48,927 nt of DNA. Source: Candidatus Phytoplasma melaleucae. GTDB taxonomy: Bacteria; Bacillota_I; Bacilli_A; Acholeplasmatales; Acholeplasmataceae. The notes under the pieces are model-generated. The model did not search any database and was not told where the DNA came from. It was given only the letters and a program-made list of their open reading frames with translations. A program made the position numbers and the translations under genes. The stretch is from positions 1-48,927 of the forward strand of contig NZ_JAOSID010000004.1 of the NCBI RefSeq assembly GCF_030588185.1, given 5' to 3'. Shown in pieces: positions 17,403 to 27,367 of this stretch. Position 1 is the stretch's first letter. Every line of letters starts with the position of its first letter.

Positions 17403-17624
17403 TTATATTTTATTGAATTTGGAATTATTTTTGTCAAATATTTCGTTTTCTTTCATAATAGTTTTTAATCTAGCAATAGTTTTTTTTATTTTCCGAACAT
17501 TAGATGTATTTTTTAATTTAGATAAATCTAATTTTAATTTATTATCGAATAACTCTTTTTTCAAATAAATGATTTGTTTATGAATATCATCATTAGACAT
17601 TTGCCGTATTTCCTTAGCTTTCAT
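17403..17624 (-). CDS. rpmC: 50S ribosomal protein L29
   Basis: [32 protein letters not shown] matches the helical hairpin of L29; the C-terminus adds a few Asn/Lys residues (73 aa against about 65). Its ATG overlaps the TAA of rplP by one base, with AGGA just upstream. Confidence 0.95.
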   Translation of the reverse strand: MKAKEIRQMSNDDIHKQIIYLKKELFDNKLKLDLSKLKNTSNVRKIKKTIARLKTIMKENEIFDKNNSKFNKI

Positions 17625-18040
17625 TATTCCTGCCCTCTTTTAACAATTTTAGTTTTAACAGGTAATTTATGGGATGCTAACCTTAAAGCTTCTTTTTCTA
17701 TTGCTGCTACATTATTCAAATCACTAACTTCAAAAATAACTCTACCTTTTTTAACAACTGCTACCCAACGAGCTGTATTTCCTTTGCCCGAACCCATTCT
17801 GACTAGCTTTTTTTCAGTTAAAGGTAAATGAGGGAAAATATTAATAATTACAGTACCCTCTCTTTTTAATTGACGAGTCATAGCAATACGAGCAGATTCT
17901 ATTTGACGAGCATCAATCCAAGCTCCTGTTTGAGCAACAAGACCATAATTACCATTAATAATTTTTGTTTGTCCTTTAGACTTGCCTTCATAACTCAAAC
18001 GATGTAAACGACGATATTTAGTTTTTTTCGGCATTAACAT
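17624..18040 (-). CDS. rplP: 50S ribosomal protein L16
   Basis: Protein lining the A-site tRNA path. [21 protein letters not shown], then [25 protein letters not shown] and [33 protein letters not shown], match L16 in full. GAGGAA lies 8 nt before ATG 18040; the second ATG two codons later is less likely since L16 proteins begin ML-P. Length 138 aa. Confidence 0.97.
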   Translation of the reverse strand: MLMPKKTKYRRLHRLSYEGKSKGQTKIINGNYGLVAQTGAWIDARQIESARIAMTRQLKREGTVIINIFPHLPLTEKKLVRMGSGKGNTARWVAVVKKGRVIFEVSDLNNVAAIEKEALRLASHKLPVKTKIVKRGQE

Positions 18041-18081
18041 AATATTATTCCTCTTTTTTTTACAACTGTTTAAGATATAAC

Positions 18082-18831
18082 TTAAATTTTAGAATCTTTA
18101 TCATTATGAAATCCCGAAGTAGATAATATCTTGGCTGCTTTATCTTCAGTAAAAGTAGGAGTAGAAGACTTAATAACTTTTTGAATAGGTTTAGGAATAA
18201 AATCACCATGACAAATAAACACTTTAACCCCTATAACACCATAGACAGTATAAGCTGAAGCATAAGCATAACTAATAAGAGATCTAAAAGTACCTAAAGG
18301 TAAAATCCCTCTAATTATAGATTCTTGTCTTGCAATTTCAGCTCCACCTAAACGCCCTGAAATAATAATTTTAATTCCTTTGACTCCTGTTTTTAAAGCT
18401 TTTTGAACAGCTATCTTTTGAACAGATCTAAAAAAAGCCCTCTGTTCTAATTGTACAGCAATATTTTGAGCTACTAAAGAAGCTACTCCATCAGGATTTT
18501 TAACTTCAATAACATGAACTGTAACATCTTTTTGAATTAATTTTTGAATACTTTGGATTAATTTATTTTTTTGTTTATTGTCAGTGCCTATAACAATACC
18601 TAATTTAGCAGTATGAAGATAAATTTGCACTTCTTCTTTATTTGTTTTTTTGAGACGTTGAATTTCAACAAGGGAAATTGTGCCTTTTGTATAATAATTA
18701 CTGATAAAAGTTCTAATTCGATAATCTTCATGAATTAAAACAGGTACTTGTTTATCCTCGGCATACCATTTAGATGACCAATTTTTTAGTAGTGATAATC
18801 TTAACCCAATAGGGCTACTTTTCTGACCCAT
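18082..18831 (-). CDS. rpsC: 30S ribosomal protein S3
   Basis: mRNA entry-channel protein with KH domain. [25 protein letters not shown] is the canonical start, and [23 protein letters not shown] is the C-terminal signature. The frame continues upstream, but AAAGGAA lies 8 nt before ATG 18831, giving 249 aa and a 17-bp overlap with rplV. The rplV-rpsC region is a classic phytoplasma subgroup marker. Confidence 0.96.
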   Translation of the reverse strand: MGQKSSPIGLRLSLLKNWSSKWYAEDKQVPVLIHEDYRIRTFISNYYTKGTISLVEIQRLKKTNKEEVQIYLHTAKLGIVIGTDNKQKNKLIQSIQKLIQKDVTVHVIEVKNPDGVASLVAQNIAVQLEQRAFFRSVQKIAVQKALKTGVKGIKIIISGRLGGAEIARQESIIRGILPLGTFRSLISYAYASAYTVYGVIGVKVFICHGDFIPKPIQKVIKSSTPTFTEDKAAKILSTSGFHNDKDSKI

Positions 18832-19198
18832 TTTGAATTTCCTTTCTCTTGTTTTCTGTTTGTTGTTGAGAAGAGATAACAATTGTTATATGACTAGTTC
18901 TTTTTTGAATTTTATTAGTTCTTCCCTTAGCTCTTGGCAACAAACGTTTCATACGTAATCCCTCATTAACAAAAATTTTTTTCACATATAAATTTGCCGC
19001 ATCCAAATTAAAATTATTAACAGCGTTAGCAATAGCGCTATTTAACAATTTTAAAATAATTGGTGACGCTGCTTTAGAAGTAAAAGTTAAAATCGCTTGT
19101 GCTTCTTTTACATGTTTATTACGAATTAAATCCACTACTAAACGTGCTTTTCTAGGAGCGATAGCTGCTTGATTTACAATAGCTTTCACATCATACAT
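18815..19198 (-). CDS. rplV: 50S ribosomal protein L22
   Basis: Exit-tunnel protein. [26 protein letters not shown], then [23 protein letters not shown] and [20 protein letters not shown], match the family. The frame extends to a GTG at 19216, but that codon abuts the ribosome-binding sequence; ATG 19198 with AGGA 8 nt upstream gives 127 aa and is preferred. The C-terminal tail is Lys/Glu/Gln-rich. Confidence 0.95.
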   Translation of the reverse strand: MYDVKAIVNQAAIAPRKARLVVDLIRNKHVKEAQAILTFTSKAASPIILKLLNSAIANAVNNFNLDAANLYVKKIFVNEGLRMKRLLPRAKGRTNKIQKRTSHITIVISSQQQTENKRKEIQNGSEK

Positions 19199-19220
19199 AA
19201 AACCATTCCTATCCACCCTT

Positions 19221-19505
19221 CTATTTATGTTTAGTTATTTTTTTATCTTTTTTAGCATGAACAGCCACTTTGCGAGTTAATGTTAAAGAACCTAATTTAA
19301 AACCTACCATATCTTCCGTAATAAAAATAGGGATATATTCTCTACCATTATGAACTGCAATTCTATGACCAACAAACTCAGGTGTAATATTAGTTCTGCG
19401 CGAACGAGTTTGAATAAGTTTTTTAGTTTTATTTTCGTTTTGTTGACGTATTTTTAATAATAAATATTCATCTGCAAAGGACCCTTTTTTAATTGAACGA
19501 GCCAT
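19221..19505 (-). CDS. rpsS: 30S ribosomal protein S19
   Basis: Head protein. [16 protein letters not shown], then [38 protein letters not shown], match S19 (94 aa). ATG 19505 is the canonical start; GGGAG is 11 nt from it and only about 5 nt from an in-frame TTG at 19511, so a two-residue longer form is possible. Confidence 0.96.
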   Translation of the reverse strand: MARSIKKGSFADEYLLLKIRQQNENKTKKLIQTRSRRTNITPEFVGHRIAVHNGREYIPIFITEDMVGFKLGSLTLTRKVAVHAKKDKKITKHK

Positions 19506-19525
19506 ATTCAAATTTACTCCCTATT

Positions 19526-20356
19526 TTATTTTTTACGATGTTTAAGAATTAATTTAGTAGAAAATTTATTTTTTTTGCGTGTTTTAATTCCACGATCTTT
19601 CTTGCCCCAAGGAGTTCTAGATTCAGAGTGACCGATAGGAGCTCGTCCTTCTCCTCCGCCATGTGGATGATCATTAGGATTCATCGCTGTGCCACGTACT
19701 TTAGATTTCTTGTTTAAATAACGTGATCTTCCTGCTTTGCCATTTCTAATTAACTTATAAGTTTCATTTCCTATTTCGCCTATAGTAGCTCGACAAGAAG
19801 ACAAAACTTTCCTTATTTCACCAGACGGTAAACTTAAAACAACGTATTTATCTTCTCTTTTAATAATTCGTGCATAAGAACCAGCGCCACGAGCTATTTG
19901 ACCGCCTTTACCAGGTTTCAACTCGATATTACTAACTACAGAACCAACAGGAATATTTATTAAAGGCAAGGCATTTCCAACTCTAATTTCCGCACCAATG
20001 CCTGAAACAATTTCATTACCTACATTTAAATTTTTAAGAGATAGAATATATCTCTTTTCTCCATCTTGATAATGAATTAGAGAAATATTAGCATTACGTT
20101 TTGGATCATATTCTATAGTAGCTACTTTTCCCGGTATATTATCTTTGTTACGTTTGAAATCAATAAGACGAATTTTTTGTTTTGCTCCACCACCACGGCC
20201 TCTTATTGTTATTAAACCTTGGTTATTACGGCCGCCTGTATTTTTTTTAAATAATAATAATTTCTTTTCTGGTTTGGAGCTAGTAATTTGTGCAAAACTT
20301 TGTAAACGCATATTACGATGTCCATTAGAGGTGGGTTTATATTTTTTAATAGACAT
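19526..20356 (-). CDS. rplB: 50S ribosomal protein L2
   Basis: Peptidyl-transferase-centre protein. [17 protein letters not shown] at the start and [18 protein letters not shown] near the C-terminus (with the conserved His) are diagnostic. Length 276 aa, standard. ATG 20356 has AAAGGTAA upstream. The plus-strand frame over its start (20145-20522) is a shadow. Confidence 0.98.
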   Translation of the reverse strand: MSIKKYKPTSNGHRNMRLQSFAQITSSKPEKKLLLFKKNTGGRNNQGLITIRGRGGGAKQKIRLIDFKRNKDNIPGKVATIEYDPKRNANISLIHYQDGEKRYILSLKNLNVGNEIVSGIGAEIRVGNALPLINIPVGSVVSNIELKPGKGGQIARGAGSYARIIKREDKYVVLSLPSGEIRKVLSSCRATIGEIGNETYKLIRNGKAGRSRYLNKKSKVRGTAMNPNDHPHGGGEGRAPIGHSESRTPWGKKDRGIKTRKKNKFSTKLILKHRKK

Positions 20357-20421
20357 AAAAAATTACCTTTCTTTTAAAAATGAAAACTTTATTTTGGTTT
20401 GTTTATCTTCACATTGTATGC

Positions 20422-20712
20422 TTATAAATCGCCGAAATCAACTATTCTTTGACCTGGAACTATTTGAACAATTGCTTTTTTATAAGCCGATGTATACCCT
20501 GCATATTTACCTTTCTTCTTAAACTTAGGTAATACATGACTGGTATTTATCGAAAGAACCTTAACATTAAAAATATATTCTACAGCTTTTTTAATTTCTA
20601 TTTTATTAGCTTTTCTATCCACTTTAAAAGTATATTTATTATGTAATTCCATTTTTTTATTAGTTGATTCAGTAATTATTGGAGATTTAAGACAATCGTA
20701 ATATTTAATCAT
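20422..20712 (-). CDS. rplW: 50S ribosomal protein L23
   Basis: Exit-site protein that docks trigger factor and SRP. YYDCLKSPIITESTNKKMELHNKYTFKVDRKANKIEIKKAVEYIFNVKV matches L23 in sequence order. ATG 20712 has AAAGGTG 8 nt upstream (96 aa), overlapping the end of rplD by 8 bp; the longer frame inside rplD is not used. Confidence 0.95.
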   Translation of the reverse strand: MIKYYDCLKSPIITESTNKKMELHNKYTFKVDRKANKIEIKKAVEYIFNVKVLSINTSHVLPKFKKKGKYAGYTSAYKKAIVQIVPGQRIVDFGDL

Positions 20713-21334
20713 TTTGCTGCACCTTTTCGAAATAATTAATAGCATCTTGAGTCATAAGCAGATATTTAGCATTTAAAATTTCATAAACACTAACATGCGA
20801 ACAACTTTCTAGAATAACTTGAGGCAAATTATTAGTAGCACGCACTAAATTATCATTTAATTCGCGAACTATGATTAAAATTTTATCAGCAACGTGTAAT
20901 TGTTTTAAAATATTTTTAATTTCTTTAGTTTTAGATGTTTGTAAATATAATAAATCTAAAATGATTAAACTTTTTCGTTTAGTATGAAAAGAAAAAGCTG
21001 AATTTAAAGCTAATTTTCTAACTTTATAATTTACTTTAAAATCATAATCTCTTTTTTTCAGAGCAAAAGTATGCCCCCCCCCTGTCCATATAGGAGAACG
21101 AATAGTACCTTGGCGTGATTTTCCTGTTCCTTTTTGTGGCCAAGGTTTACGACCACCTCCAGAAACTTCAGACCTGCTTTTAGTTTTATGATTACCATGG
21201 CGCTGAGCCGCCTTTTGTTTATTAATTACATCATACAAAACTTGTTGATTAGGTTTAATACCAAAAACTTCTTTTGGCAAAAATATTTCTTGACATAATT
21301 GGCCACTCATATTTAACATTTTATACTTTAACAT
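20705..21334 (-). CDS. rplD: 50S ribosomal protein L4
   Basis: L4 by ...NQQVLYDVINKQKAAQRHGNHKTKSRSEVSGGGRKPWPQKGTG in pieces, plus SRQGTIRSPIWTGGG and the C-terminal YEILNAKYLLMTQDAINYFE. ATG 21334 has AGAGGG 6 nt upstream and overlaps the end of rplC by 14 bp. Length 209 aa. L4 represses the S10 operon in gamma-proteobacteria; that mechanism is not established in this lineage. Confidence 0.96.
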   Translation of the reverse strand: MLKYKMLNMSGQLCQEIFLPKEVFGIKPNQQVLYDVINKQKAAQRHGNHKTKSRSEVSGGGRKPWPQKGTGKSRQGTIRSPIWTGGGHTFALKKRDYDFKVNYKVRKLALNSAFSFHTKRKSLIILDLLYLQTSKTKEIKNILKQLHVADKILIIVRELNDNLVRATNNLPQVILESCSHVSVYEILNAKYLLMTQDAINYFEKVQQND

Positions 21335-21986
21335 TTGAACCCTCTCTTGTTATCTTTTTAACAGAAGATCTAATTGTTAAAAAACTACTTTTTGGGCCAG
21401 GTACACTTCCCTTAATTAAAAATAAATTTTTATCAGGCACAATCGAAACGATTTTTAAATTTTGTATTGTGGTTTTGCGAAACCCCATTTGCCCAGGTAA
21501 ATGTTTACCTTTTTGATTACCTTTAATAGGACCATTAGAACCAGGCCTTCTATGGAATCGAGAACCATGAGAATTAGGACCTACACTTTGATTGTATTTT
21601 TTAATCGTTCCAGCGAATCCTTTACCTTTACTGACTGATGTTACATCTACAAACTCTCCAGAAAAGAAAATTTTGCTGTCTAATATTTGACCTATATTCA
21701 AATCTGTTAATTCGTTTTTAATATTTTCGGCAAAAGAAATTTCTTTAAGAAAAGATTTAGGAATAGATTTTGCTTTTTGAAAATGACCTTTAAGCGGTTT
21801 TTTTGTTAATTTTTCTTTTTTAGTAGCAAATCCCAATTGAGTAGCTTGATAGCCGTCTTTTTCAGTTGTTTTTTGCTGAATAACAACATTATCAGCTACA
21901 TAAACAACAGTAACAGGAATACAAAAACCTTGTTCATCAAAATATTGAGTCATTCCTATTTTTTTTCCTAAAATCCCTTTAGACAT
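21321..21986 (-). CDS. rplC: 50S ribosomal protein L3
   Basis: MSKGILGKKIGMTQYFDEQG, then VDVTSVSKGKGFAGTIKKYNQ and GSRFHRRPGSNGPI, identify L3. The open frame reaches 105 bp further upstream toward rpsJ, but AAGGAG lies 7 nt before ATG 21986, which gives the normal 221 aa. An 89-bp spacer separates it from rpsJ. Confidence 0.96.
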   Translation of the reverse strand: MSKGILGKKIGMTQYFDEQGFCIPVTVVYVADNVVIQQKTTEKDGYQATQLGFATKKEKLTKKPLKGHFQKAKSIPKSFLKEISFAENIKNELTDLNIGQILDSKIFFSGEFVDVTSVSKGKGFAGTIKKYNQSVGPNSHGSRFHRRPGSNGPIKGNQKGKHLPGQMGFRKTTIQNLKIVSIVPDKNLFLIKGSVPGPKSSFLTIRSSVKKITREGSNVKV

Positions 21987-22075
21987 TATGTTCTCCTTAT
22001 TTAAGAAATTATGATAACAAAACATAAAAATTATGTTTAGATGTTTTAATGAATAATCAATAATATGAAAAAAAT

Positions 22076-22390
22076 TTATTTTTTTATGCAAATATTAACA
22101 GAATATGGAATATTCATGTTCATTAATACATTAATTGCTTTGGCGTTCGGATTAATAATTTGAATCAAACGTTTATGCGTTAAACGGCCAAATTGTTCTC
22201 TACTATCTTTATTAACGAAAGGAGAACGCAAAACAGTAAAAATTTCTTTTTTAGTCGGAAGCGGGATGGGACCTCTTATTTGAACACCCGTGTCAGAAAT
22301 ACTATCAATAATATTTTGCGTTATTTGGTTAATTAAATGATGATCATAAGTTTTCAATAGAATCTTAACAACCTCTTGTTTTTGAGCCAT
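22076..22390 (-). CDS. rpsJ: 30S ribosomal protein S10
   Basis: First gene of the S10-spc-alpha supercluster. [45 protein letters not shown] and [14 protein letters not shown] match S10 (104 aa). ATG 22390 has AGAGGA 9 nt upstream. In other bacteria S10 also works as NusE in antitermination. Confidence 0.97.
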   Translation of the reverse strand: MAQKQEVVKILLKTYDHHLINQITQNIIDSISDTGVQIRGPIPLPTKKEIFTVLRSPFVNKDSREQFGRLTHKRLIQIINPNAKAINVLMNMNIPYSVNICIKK

Positions 22391-22421
22391 TTCTTCAATC
22401 CTCTTTCATTAAGAAATATTA

Positions 22422-22467
22422 AATTGTTAAAAATAATACACAATATATTTAACAATTCTGCTAACAA
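22422..22467 (-). promoter_or_regulatory. S10 operon leader: candidate promoter overlapping an inverted repeat
   Basis: In the 313-bp gap before rpsJ (22391-22703) the minus strand has TTGTTA (22467-22462), 16 bp, then TATTGT (22445-22440), a plausible promoter. A perfect 10-bp inverted repeat AATTGTTAAA (22422-22431) / TTTAACAATT (22448-22457) overlaps its spacer and continues past the -10. It could be a DNA operator or, if transcription starts upstream, an RNA hairpin of the leader. The rest of the gap is AT-rich and holds the rsmH terminator. Confidence 0.35.
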
Positions 22468-22630
22468 AAAAAATTAAAAATAATTAATTTATTTCTACAT
22501 GAAATAAAACAAATTTTTATATTTGATTTACTTAAAGCTATTTTTAAAAATAATGTAATAAAATCATAAGATAATATGTTTATATACGTTATTGTATCAT
22601 AAAAAAAATAAGCATTCCCATTATATAATA

Positions 22631-22662
22631 AAATTCTTTATTTTTATAAAAATAAAGAATTT
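22631..22662. terminator. perfect palindrome, intrinsic terminator after rsmH
   Basis: All 32 bases form a perfect palindrome (about 14-bp stem), starting AAATTCTTTA and ending TAAAGAATTT, with T-rich sequence on both sides. It lies 42 bp after the rsmH stop and separates that transcript from the ribosomal supercluster. On the minus strand the tail reads TATTATATAA; on the plus strand TTTTTATATA. Confidence 0.65.
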
Positions 22663-22703
22663 TTTATATATAACTACCATTTAGTTGCTGATAGAGTTTT
22701 TAT

Positions 22704-23636
22704 TTATAAACTTTTCACAGCTACTCTTAATTTAGCAGAGTGACTACGGGAATTAAATAATAATTCCTCCGAACCTGGATAAATAATTTTTTTACTAATA
22801 ATTTGTAAATTAGGAGGGGGCAAATCTTTTTTTTTAAAAGGGATTTTAGGCAATAAATGATATTGACTATTTTTTTTAAAAAAATGTTTAACTAAACTAT
22901 CTTCCAAAGAATTAAAACTAATTACTACAATTACTCCATTTTTTTTCAATAAATTAAGACTCTGGTGTAAACTTGTTTCCAAACATCTTAATTCTTGATT
23001 AACTTCTATACGTAAAGCTTGAAAAATTCTTTTAGCACTATGCCCTCTGTTATTTATTTTTTTACCATAACGAGAATAAAATTTATCAGTAATTTTTACT
23101 AATTCTGAAGTAGTTTTCAAAGGTCTTTTTTTAATAATCTCTTTAGCAATCAAAGAAGATTTTGGTTCTTGGCCATAAAGAAAAAAAATATTTTTTAATT
23201 TTTCCAAACTATAATTGTTAATGATATAATAAGCTGTTTGCATATTATGTTGACTCATTCTCATATCTAAAAATTCATCAACCAAATAACTGAAACCTCT
23301 TTTGGAACTATCAATTTGAAAAGAAGATAAACCTAAATCGAAAACAATGCCATCAATTTGGCGAACATTAAATTTGGATAATTCCATCTGTAAGTAAGCA
23401 AAATTTTTATGTATTAACTTAATATTTTTATGATTTGCAAATATTTTTTGACATTCTAAAATAGAACAAATATCTTGATCAAAAGAATATAAAAAACCCT
23501 GTGTAAGTTTTGATAAAATAACCATACTATGTCCGCCACCCCCTAAAGTAGCATCAACATAAACACCTTTTGGATTTATATTTAAATATTGAACTACTTC
23601 TCGAGTCAGAACAGGAATATGAAAATTTGCTTTCAC
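22704..23636 (-). CDS. rsmH: 16S rRNA (cytosine1402-N4)-methyltransferase
   Basis: Formerly MraW; adds the N4-methyl group to C1402. [32 protein letters not shown] holds the SAM-binding loop, and [32 protein letters not shown] and [14 protein letters not shown] follow the family. Length 310 aa. It starts with GTG 23636, with AAAAGGT 8 nt upstream and no nearby in-frame ATG. Elsewhere mraW heads the cell-division/wall cluster; here the wall genes are gone and it stands after rpoZ. Confidence 0.95.
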   Translation of the reverse strand: MKANFHIPVLTREVVQYLNINPKGVYVDATLGGGGHSMVILSKLTQGFLYSFDQDICSILECQKIFANHKNIKLIHKNFAYLQMELSKFNVRQIDGIVFDLGLSSFQIDSSKRGFSYLVDEFLDMRMSQHNMQTAYYIINNYSLEKLKNIFFLYGQEPKSSLIAKEIIKKRPLKTTSELVKITDKFYSRYGKKINNRGHSAKRIFQALRIEVNQELRCLETSLHQSLNLLKKNGVIVVISFNSLEDSLVKHFFKKNSQYHLLPKIPFKKKDLPPPNLQIISKKIIYPGSEELLFNSRSHSAKLRVAVKSL

Positions 23637-23675
23637 TCTATTACCTTTTTCACAATAATCAGGGGGAACTTTTCA

Positions 23676-23894
23676 TTATTCAAATATTATTTTGAAATTA
23701 TTATTTATAATTTCGGATAAAGCTTTACTAACAATTTTTTTTCCGAAAATGCCTGATTTATATAATTCATCTTTAGTTTCAATAACATGGGCAATTTTAC
23801 TTGCTGTATAAACTAATTTGTATTTAGAATCGATTCTTTGTAATAATTCATCAACCGAATAAGAACCAAACCCTATATTCTTATTTTGTGACAT
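23676..23894 (-). CDS. rpoZ: DNA-directed RNA polymerase subunit omega
   Basis: Small RNA polymerase subunit (72 aa) that chaperones beta-prime. YSVDELLQRIDSKYKLVYTASKIAHVIE resembles the omega motif (LL...SKY.LV..A.KRA), and KALSEIINNNFKI the C-terminal helix. It directly follows gmk, the typical gmk-rpoZ pairing. ATG 23894 follows AAGGAAGG. The ORF is small, but the context supports the call. Confidence 0.85.
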   Translation of the reverse strand: MSQNKNIGFGSYSVDELLQRIDSKYKLVYTASKIAHVIETKDELYKSGIFGKKIVSKALSEIINNNFKIIFE

Positions 23895-23910
23895 ATTATA
23901 TAACCTTCCT

Positions 23911-24534
23911 TTAATTCAATATTTCTGATAAACAACAATTAATTTTATTTTGACATTTTAAATGTGCTTCATTCACAATAGAAATAATTTTATCAACGGT
24001 ACTCTTTAAATCATTGTTGACTAAGATATAATCATATTGTTTAGCTAACAAACATTCTTGATCAGCCTCTTGAACCCTTTTTTGGATAATTTCTTCGGAT
24101 TCTGTGTTTCTTTCTTTGATGCGTTGGTATAAAACATGTTTTGAAGGAGGAATTAAAAAAATAAAAATACCTAATTTACCAATAGGATTTTTTTTGATTT
24201 GAAGAAAACCTTGAACATCCATTTCTAAAATGATGTCTTTTTTCTTACTTAAATGTTCTAATATTTTTTGACGAGGAGTGCCATAATAATTACCTACAAA
24301 CTCATTATATTCTAAAAAAAAATTTTCTTTAATTTTATTTTCAAAAAAATTTCTGCTAACAAAAATATAGTCAACATCTGGTTTTTCGTATGTTCTTGGT
24401 AATCTTGTTGTCATAGAAATAGAACAAACAAAATTATTACCTGGACGGTCTAATAAAGCCTTTTTAACTGTTCCTTTTCCGACTCCTGATGGTCCTGAAA
24501 GGATTATAAGTATTCTTTTTTGACATAATCCCAT
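23911..24534 (-). CDS. gmk: guanylate kinase
   Basis: Converts GMP to GDP. P-loop GPSGVGKGT near residues 14-22, then SISMTTRLPRTYEKPDVDYIFV with the GMP-binding Ser/Arg/Tyr residues, EYNEFVGNYYGTP and ILEMDVQGFLQIK. Length 207 aa. The ribosome-binding AAAGGA lies about 14 nt before ATG 24534, slightly long. Neighbour of rpoZ as in Bacillus. Confidence 0.95.
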   Translation of the reverse strand: MGLCQKRILIILSGPSGVGKGTVKKALLDRPGNNFVCSISMTTRLPRTYEKPDVDYIFVSRNFFENKIKENFFLEYNEFVGNYYGTPRQKILEHLSKKKDIILEMDVQGFLQIKKNPIGKLGIFIFLIPPSKHVLYQRIKERNTESEEIIQKRVQEADQECLLAKQYDYILVNNDLKSTVDKIISIVNEAHLKCQNKINCCLSEILN

Positions 24535-24609
24535 AAAAATGAGCCATCCTTTCTCAAATTTTTATTTGCTAAAATTATGAAATATGATAAAAAAACTATT
24601 AATTAAAAA

Positions 24610-27063
24610 TCAAACTACTACTAAATTAAGTAATTTATTAATAACATAAATACTTTGAGTAATCTCTTTATTTTTTAACAAAAAAGCGATTTTTTTATCT
24701 TTTAGTGCCTTTTGTAAAACTGTATTCTTTTTTGCATTTATTTCCACAAAAATTTTAGATCTTAATTTTCCGTTGATTTGTATTACAATTTGATTTTCAT
24801 TAATGGATAAAAAAGATTTGTTATAACAAGGCCAAGATAAATATACCAATTCTTCACCTAATTTTAATTTAGTTTGATTTAATTCTTCAGTTAAGTGTGG
24901 TGCTAAAGGATTTAATAACTGCAGAAAAATTCTTATTTGTTCTTTTCCTATTTTCTTATATCGGTATATTTCGTTGATAAAAATCATTAATTGGCTAACC
25001 ACTTTATTGAACTTGAACTTCTCATAATATTCAGTAACATTTTTAATTGTTTGGTGCATTATTCGATTTAAATGTGAATAATTATCATCTACTATATTAA
25101 ACAATATAAAAACATGATAAACTCTATTAAGAAAACGTTGAATTCCTTTTAAACCTTTATAAGTCCACACTTTATTATCTTCTAAAGGACCTAAAAACAT
25201 GATATAAAGCCGCAAAACATCAGCTCCATATTTTTGTAAAACTTGAGAAGCACTAACGATATTGCCTTTAGATTTGCTCATTTTTAAATTATCATGTCCT
25301 AAAATCATACCTTGATTAACCAATTTAGTAAAAGGTTCTTTCGTTGAAACTAACCCTAAATCATATAGAAATTTATGCCAAAAACGAGAATATATTAGAT
25401 GACCCACAGCATGTTCTGATCCTCCCACATAAACATCTACTGGTAAAAAGTAATCTAGTAATTTTTTAGCTTTAACAGTATTTAAAGGAATCATTCCTAA
25501 ATAATTCTTCAAAACATAACCAATATAATACCAAGAACTAGCGGCAAATTGAGGCATAGTATTAGAATCTCTTTTATAGATTTTACCTTCTTTTTCGAAA
25601 TACAACCATGAATTAATTTTGGATAGAGGAGAAGTACCATCTCCAGCGATTTCAATCTTATTTATTTGGGGTAGTTCTAAAGGCAAATCTTTATCAGGCA
25701 TTAAATAGATATTATTATCATTATCGTAGTAAACAGGGAAAGGTTCGCCCCAGTAAAGTTGACGAGAGTAAAACCAGTCATGCATTTTGTAAGTAGAATG
25801 AATATATCCCCAATTATTGGATTCAGCTAATTCAATTATTTTTTTTTGAGCTGTTTCAACATCAAAGCCGTTCAAAAAATCACTATTTATTAACACTCCA
25901 CTAGTTTTTAAACAAGGCTCTTGTATGTTACTTTGATACATCTTTAATGCACAAAATTCGCTACAATATTTAATTACATTCATTTCTAAAGAATATTTAG
26001 TTGCAAAAACAAAGTCCTTGGCATCATGACAAGGAACTGACATAACTGCTCCTGTGCCATAATGAACTAAAACATAATCTGATACCCAAATGGGAACTTT
26101 TTTGTGATTACAAGGATTAATAGCATAGCTTCCTGTAAATACTCCGGTGACTTCTTTATTAATTTCTCTTTCTAAAGAAGTTTTTCTTTTAGTTTGTTGT
26201 AGATAAACATCTACTTGGTCAGCAAATTCTAAAGTAGTTAAACTTGATACCAAAGTATGTTCTGGCGCTAAAACTAAAGCACTGACACCAAAAATAGTAT
26301 ATGGAAGAGTAGTAAAAACAGATAAATATTCTTCTTTTGAAGATACAATGGGGAAATTAAAAATAAAACCTTTTTTTTTACCAATCCAATTTTTTTGCAT
26401 TTCTTTAATTTTAGAAGGCCAATCCAGTAATTCTATATCTTCTAAAAGTATATCAGCATAATTATTAATTTTTATAACCCATTGTGTCATAGTTTTTTTA
26501 ACAACAGGATAAGAACCTCTTTCGGAAATAGTACCATTTTCCGTAGTAATAACTTCTTCGTTAGACAAAACAGTTCCTAATTGTTCACAAAAATTAACTT
26601 CTACATCTTTTAAAACAGCTAATCCATGTATGTAAAATTGTTTAAAAAACCATTGAGTCCATTTATAAAAATAAGGTTCTGAAGTAGCTAATTCTCTACT
26701 CCAATCAACCCCCTTGCCTAATTTTTTTATTTGTTTTCTAAATTTATCAATATTTTCGTAAGTAAAATATTGAGGATGATTTCCTGTTTGTAAAGCATAT
26801 CTTTCAGCAGGTAATCCAAAAGAATCCCAACCAAAAGGATGCAATACATTATACCCCCTCATTCTTTTAAATCTATTAATTACATCACTAGCAGTATATC
26901 CTTCAATATGACCGACATGCAACCCCTGAGCAGAAGGATAAGGAAACATATCTAAACAGTAAAATTTCTTTTTAGAAAAATCATCATCAGTTTTAAAAGT
27001 TTGTTGTTTTTCCCAATGTAATTGCCATTTCAATTCAATCTTATCAAAATCATAAACTAACAT
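24610..27063 (-). CDS. leuS: leucyl-tRNA synthetase
   Basis: Class Ia synthetase with editing domain, 817 aa. HIGH motif within MFPYPSAQGLHVGHIEGYT (residues about 41-59), the CP1 editing region with TTLPYTIFGVSALVLAPEH, the zinc-less insert, and KMSKS in LKMSKSKGNIVS near residue 600. The C-terminal anticodon and LeuS-C domains are present. ATG 27063 has only a GGGG-type weak ribosome-binding sequence. It stands between acpP and gmk. Confidence 0.96.
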   Translation of the reverse strand: MLVYDFDKIELKWQLHWEKQQTFKTDDDFSKKKFYCLDMFPYPSAQGLHVGHIEGYTASDVINRFKRMRGYNVLHPFGWDSFGLPAERYALQTGNHPQYFTYENIDKFRKQIKKLGKGVDWSRELATSEPYFYKWTQWFFKQFYIHGLAVLKDVEVNFCEQLGTVLSNEEVITTENGTISERGSYPVVKKTMTQWVIKINNYADILLEDIELLDWPSKIKEMQKNWIGKKKGFIFNFPIVSSKEEYLSVFTTLPYTIFGVSALVLAPEHTLVSSLTTLEFADQVDVYLQQTKRKTSLEREINKEVTGVFTGSYAINPCNHKKVPIWVSDYVLVHYGTGAVMSVPCHDAKDFVFATKYSLEMNVIKYCSEFCALKMYQSNIQEPCLKTSGVLINSDFLNGFDVETAQKKIIELAESNNWGYIHSTYKMHDWFYSRQLYWGEPFPVYYDNDNNIYLMPDKDLPLELPQINKIEIAGDGTSPLSKINSWLYFEKEGKIYKRDSNTMPQFAASSWYYIGYVLKNYLGMIPLNTVKAKKLLDYFLPVDVYVGGSEHAVGHLIYSRFWHKFLYDLGLVSTKEPFTKLVNQGMILGHDNLKMSKSKGNIVSASQVLQKYGADVLRLYIMFLGPLEDNKVWTYKGLKGIQRFLNRVYHVFILFNIVDDNYSHLNRIMHQTIKNVTEYYEKFKFNKVVSQLMIFINEIYRYKKIGKEQIRIFLQLLNPLAPHLTEELNQTKLKLGEELVYLSWPCYNKSFLSINENQIVIQINGKLRSKIFVEINAKKNTVLQKALKDKKIAFLLKNKEITQSIYVINKLLNLVVV

Positions 27064-27130
27064 AATTAGCCCCAGCTTTCATTATTGAATTCAAATATTT
27101 ATAATCAAAATATTAACATATTATAATAAA

Positions 27131-27367
27131 TTATGAATTATGAAGACTACATTTGATATGATCTACCATATCTTGAACAGTTTTAAATTGTTGTAAAGCC
27201 TCATCACTAATTTTAATTTTAAACACTTGTTCTAATTCAATAACTAAATCAACAGCATCGATAGAATCAATACATAAATCATCTTTTAATTTAGTTTGTA
27301 ATGCAATTTGATCTTCAGAAATAGATAACTTGCGTGCAATTATTTTTCTAATTTTTGTTAAAATCAT
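27131..27367 (-). CDS. acpP: acyl carrier protein
   Basis: A 78-aa ACP. The phosphopantetheine site is DSIDAVDLV, with the modified Ser at residue 35 (usual DSLD). Acidic helix II and the ISDEALQQFKTVQDMVDHI end are typical. Phytoplasmas are not known to make fatty acids de novo, so the protein likely serves acyl transfer to phospholipid from imported fatty acids. ATG 27367 has GAGGT 5 nt upstream. A promoter lies about 150 bp upstream, after the unrelated end of degV. Confidence 0.93.
   Translation of the reverse strand: MILTKIRKIIARKLSISEDQIALQTKLKDDLCIDSIDAVDLVIELEQVFKIKISDEALQQFKTVQDMVDHIKCSLHNS

Noticed and set aside
20145-20522. Plus-strand frame of 125 codons over rplB and rplW
   Set aside because: Antisense to rplB and rplW, Phe/Leu/Arg-rich, no ribosome-binding site of note.
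24535-24609. T-box or other leader upstream of the synthetase genes leuS, lysS or metG
   Set aside because: The upstream gaps are too short and show no T-box sequence (TGGN-containing bulge) or specifier stem.
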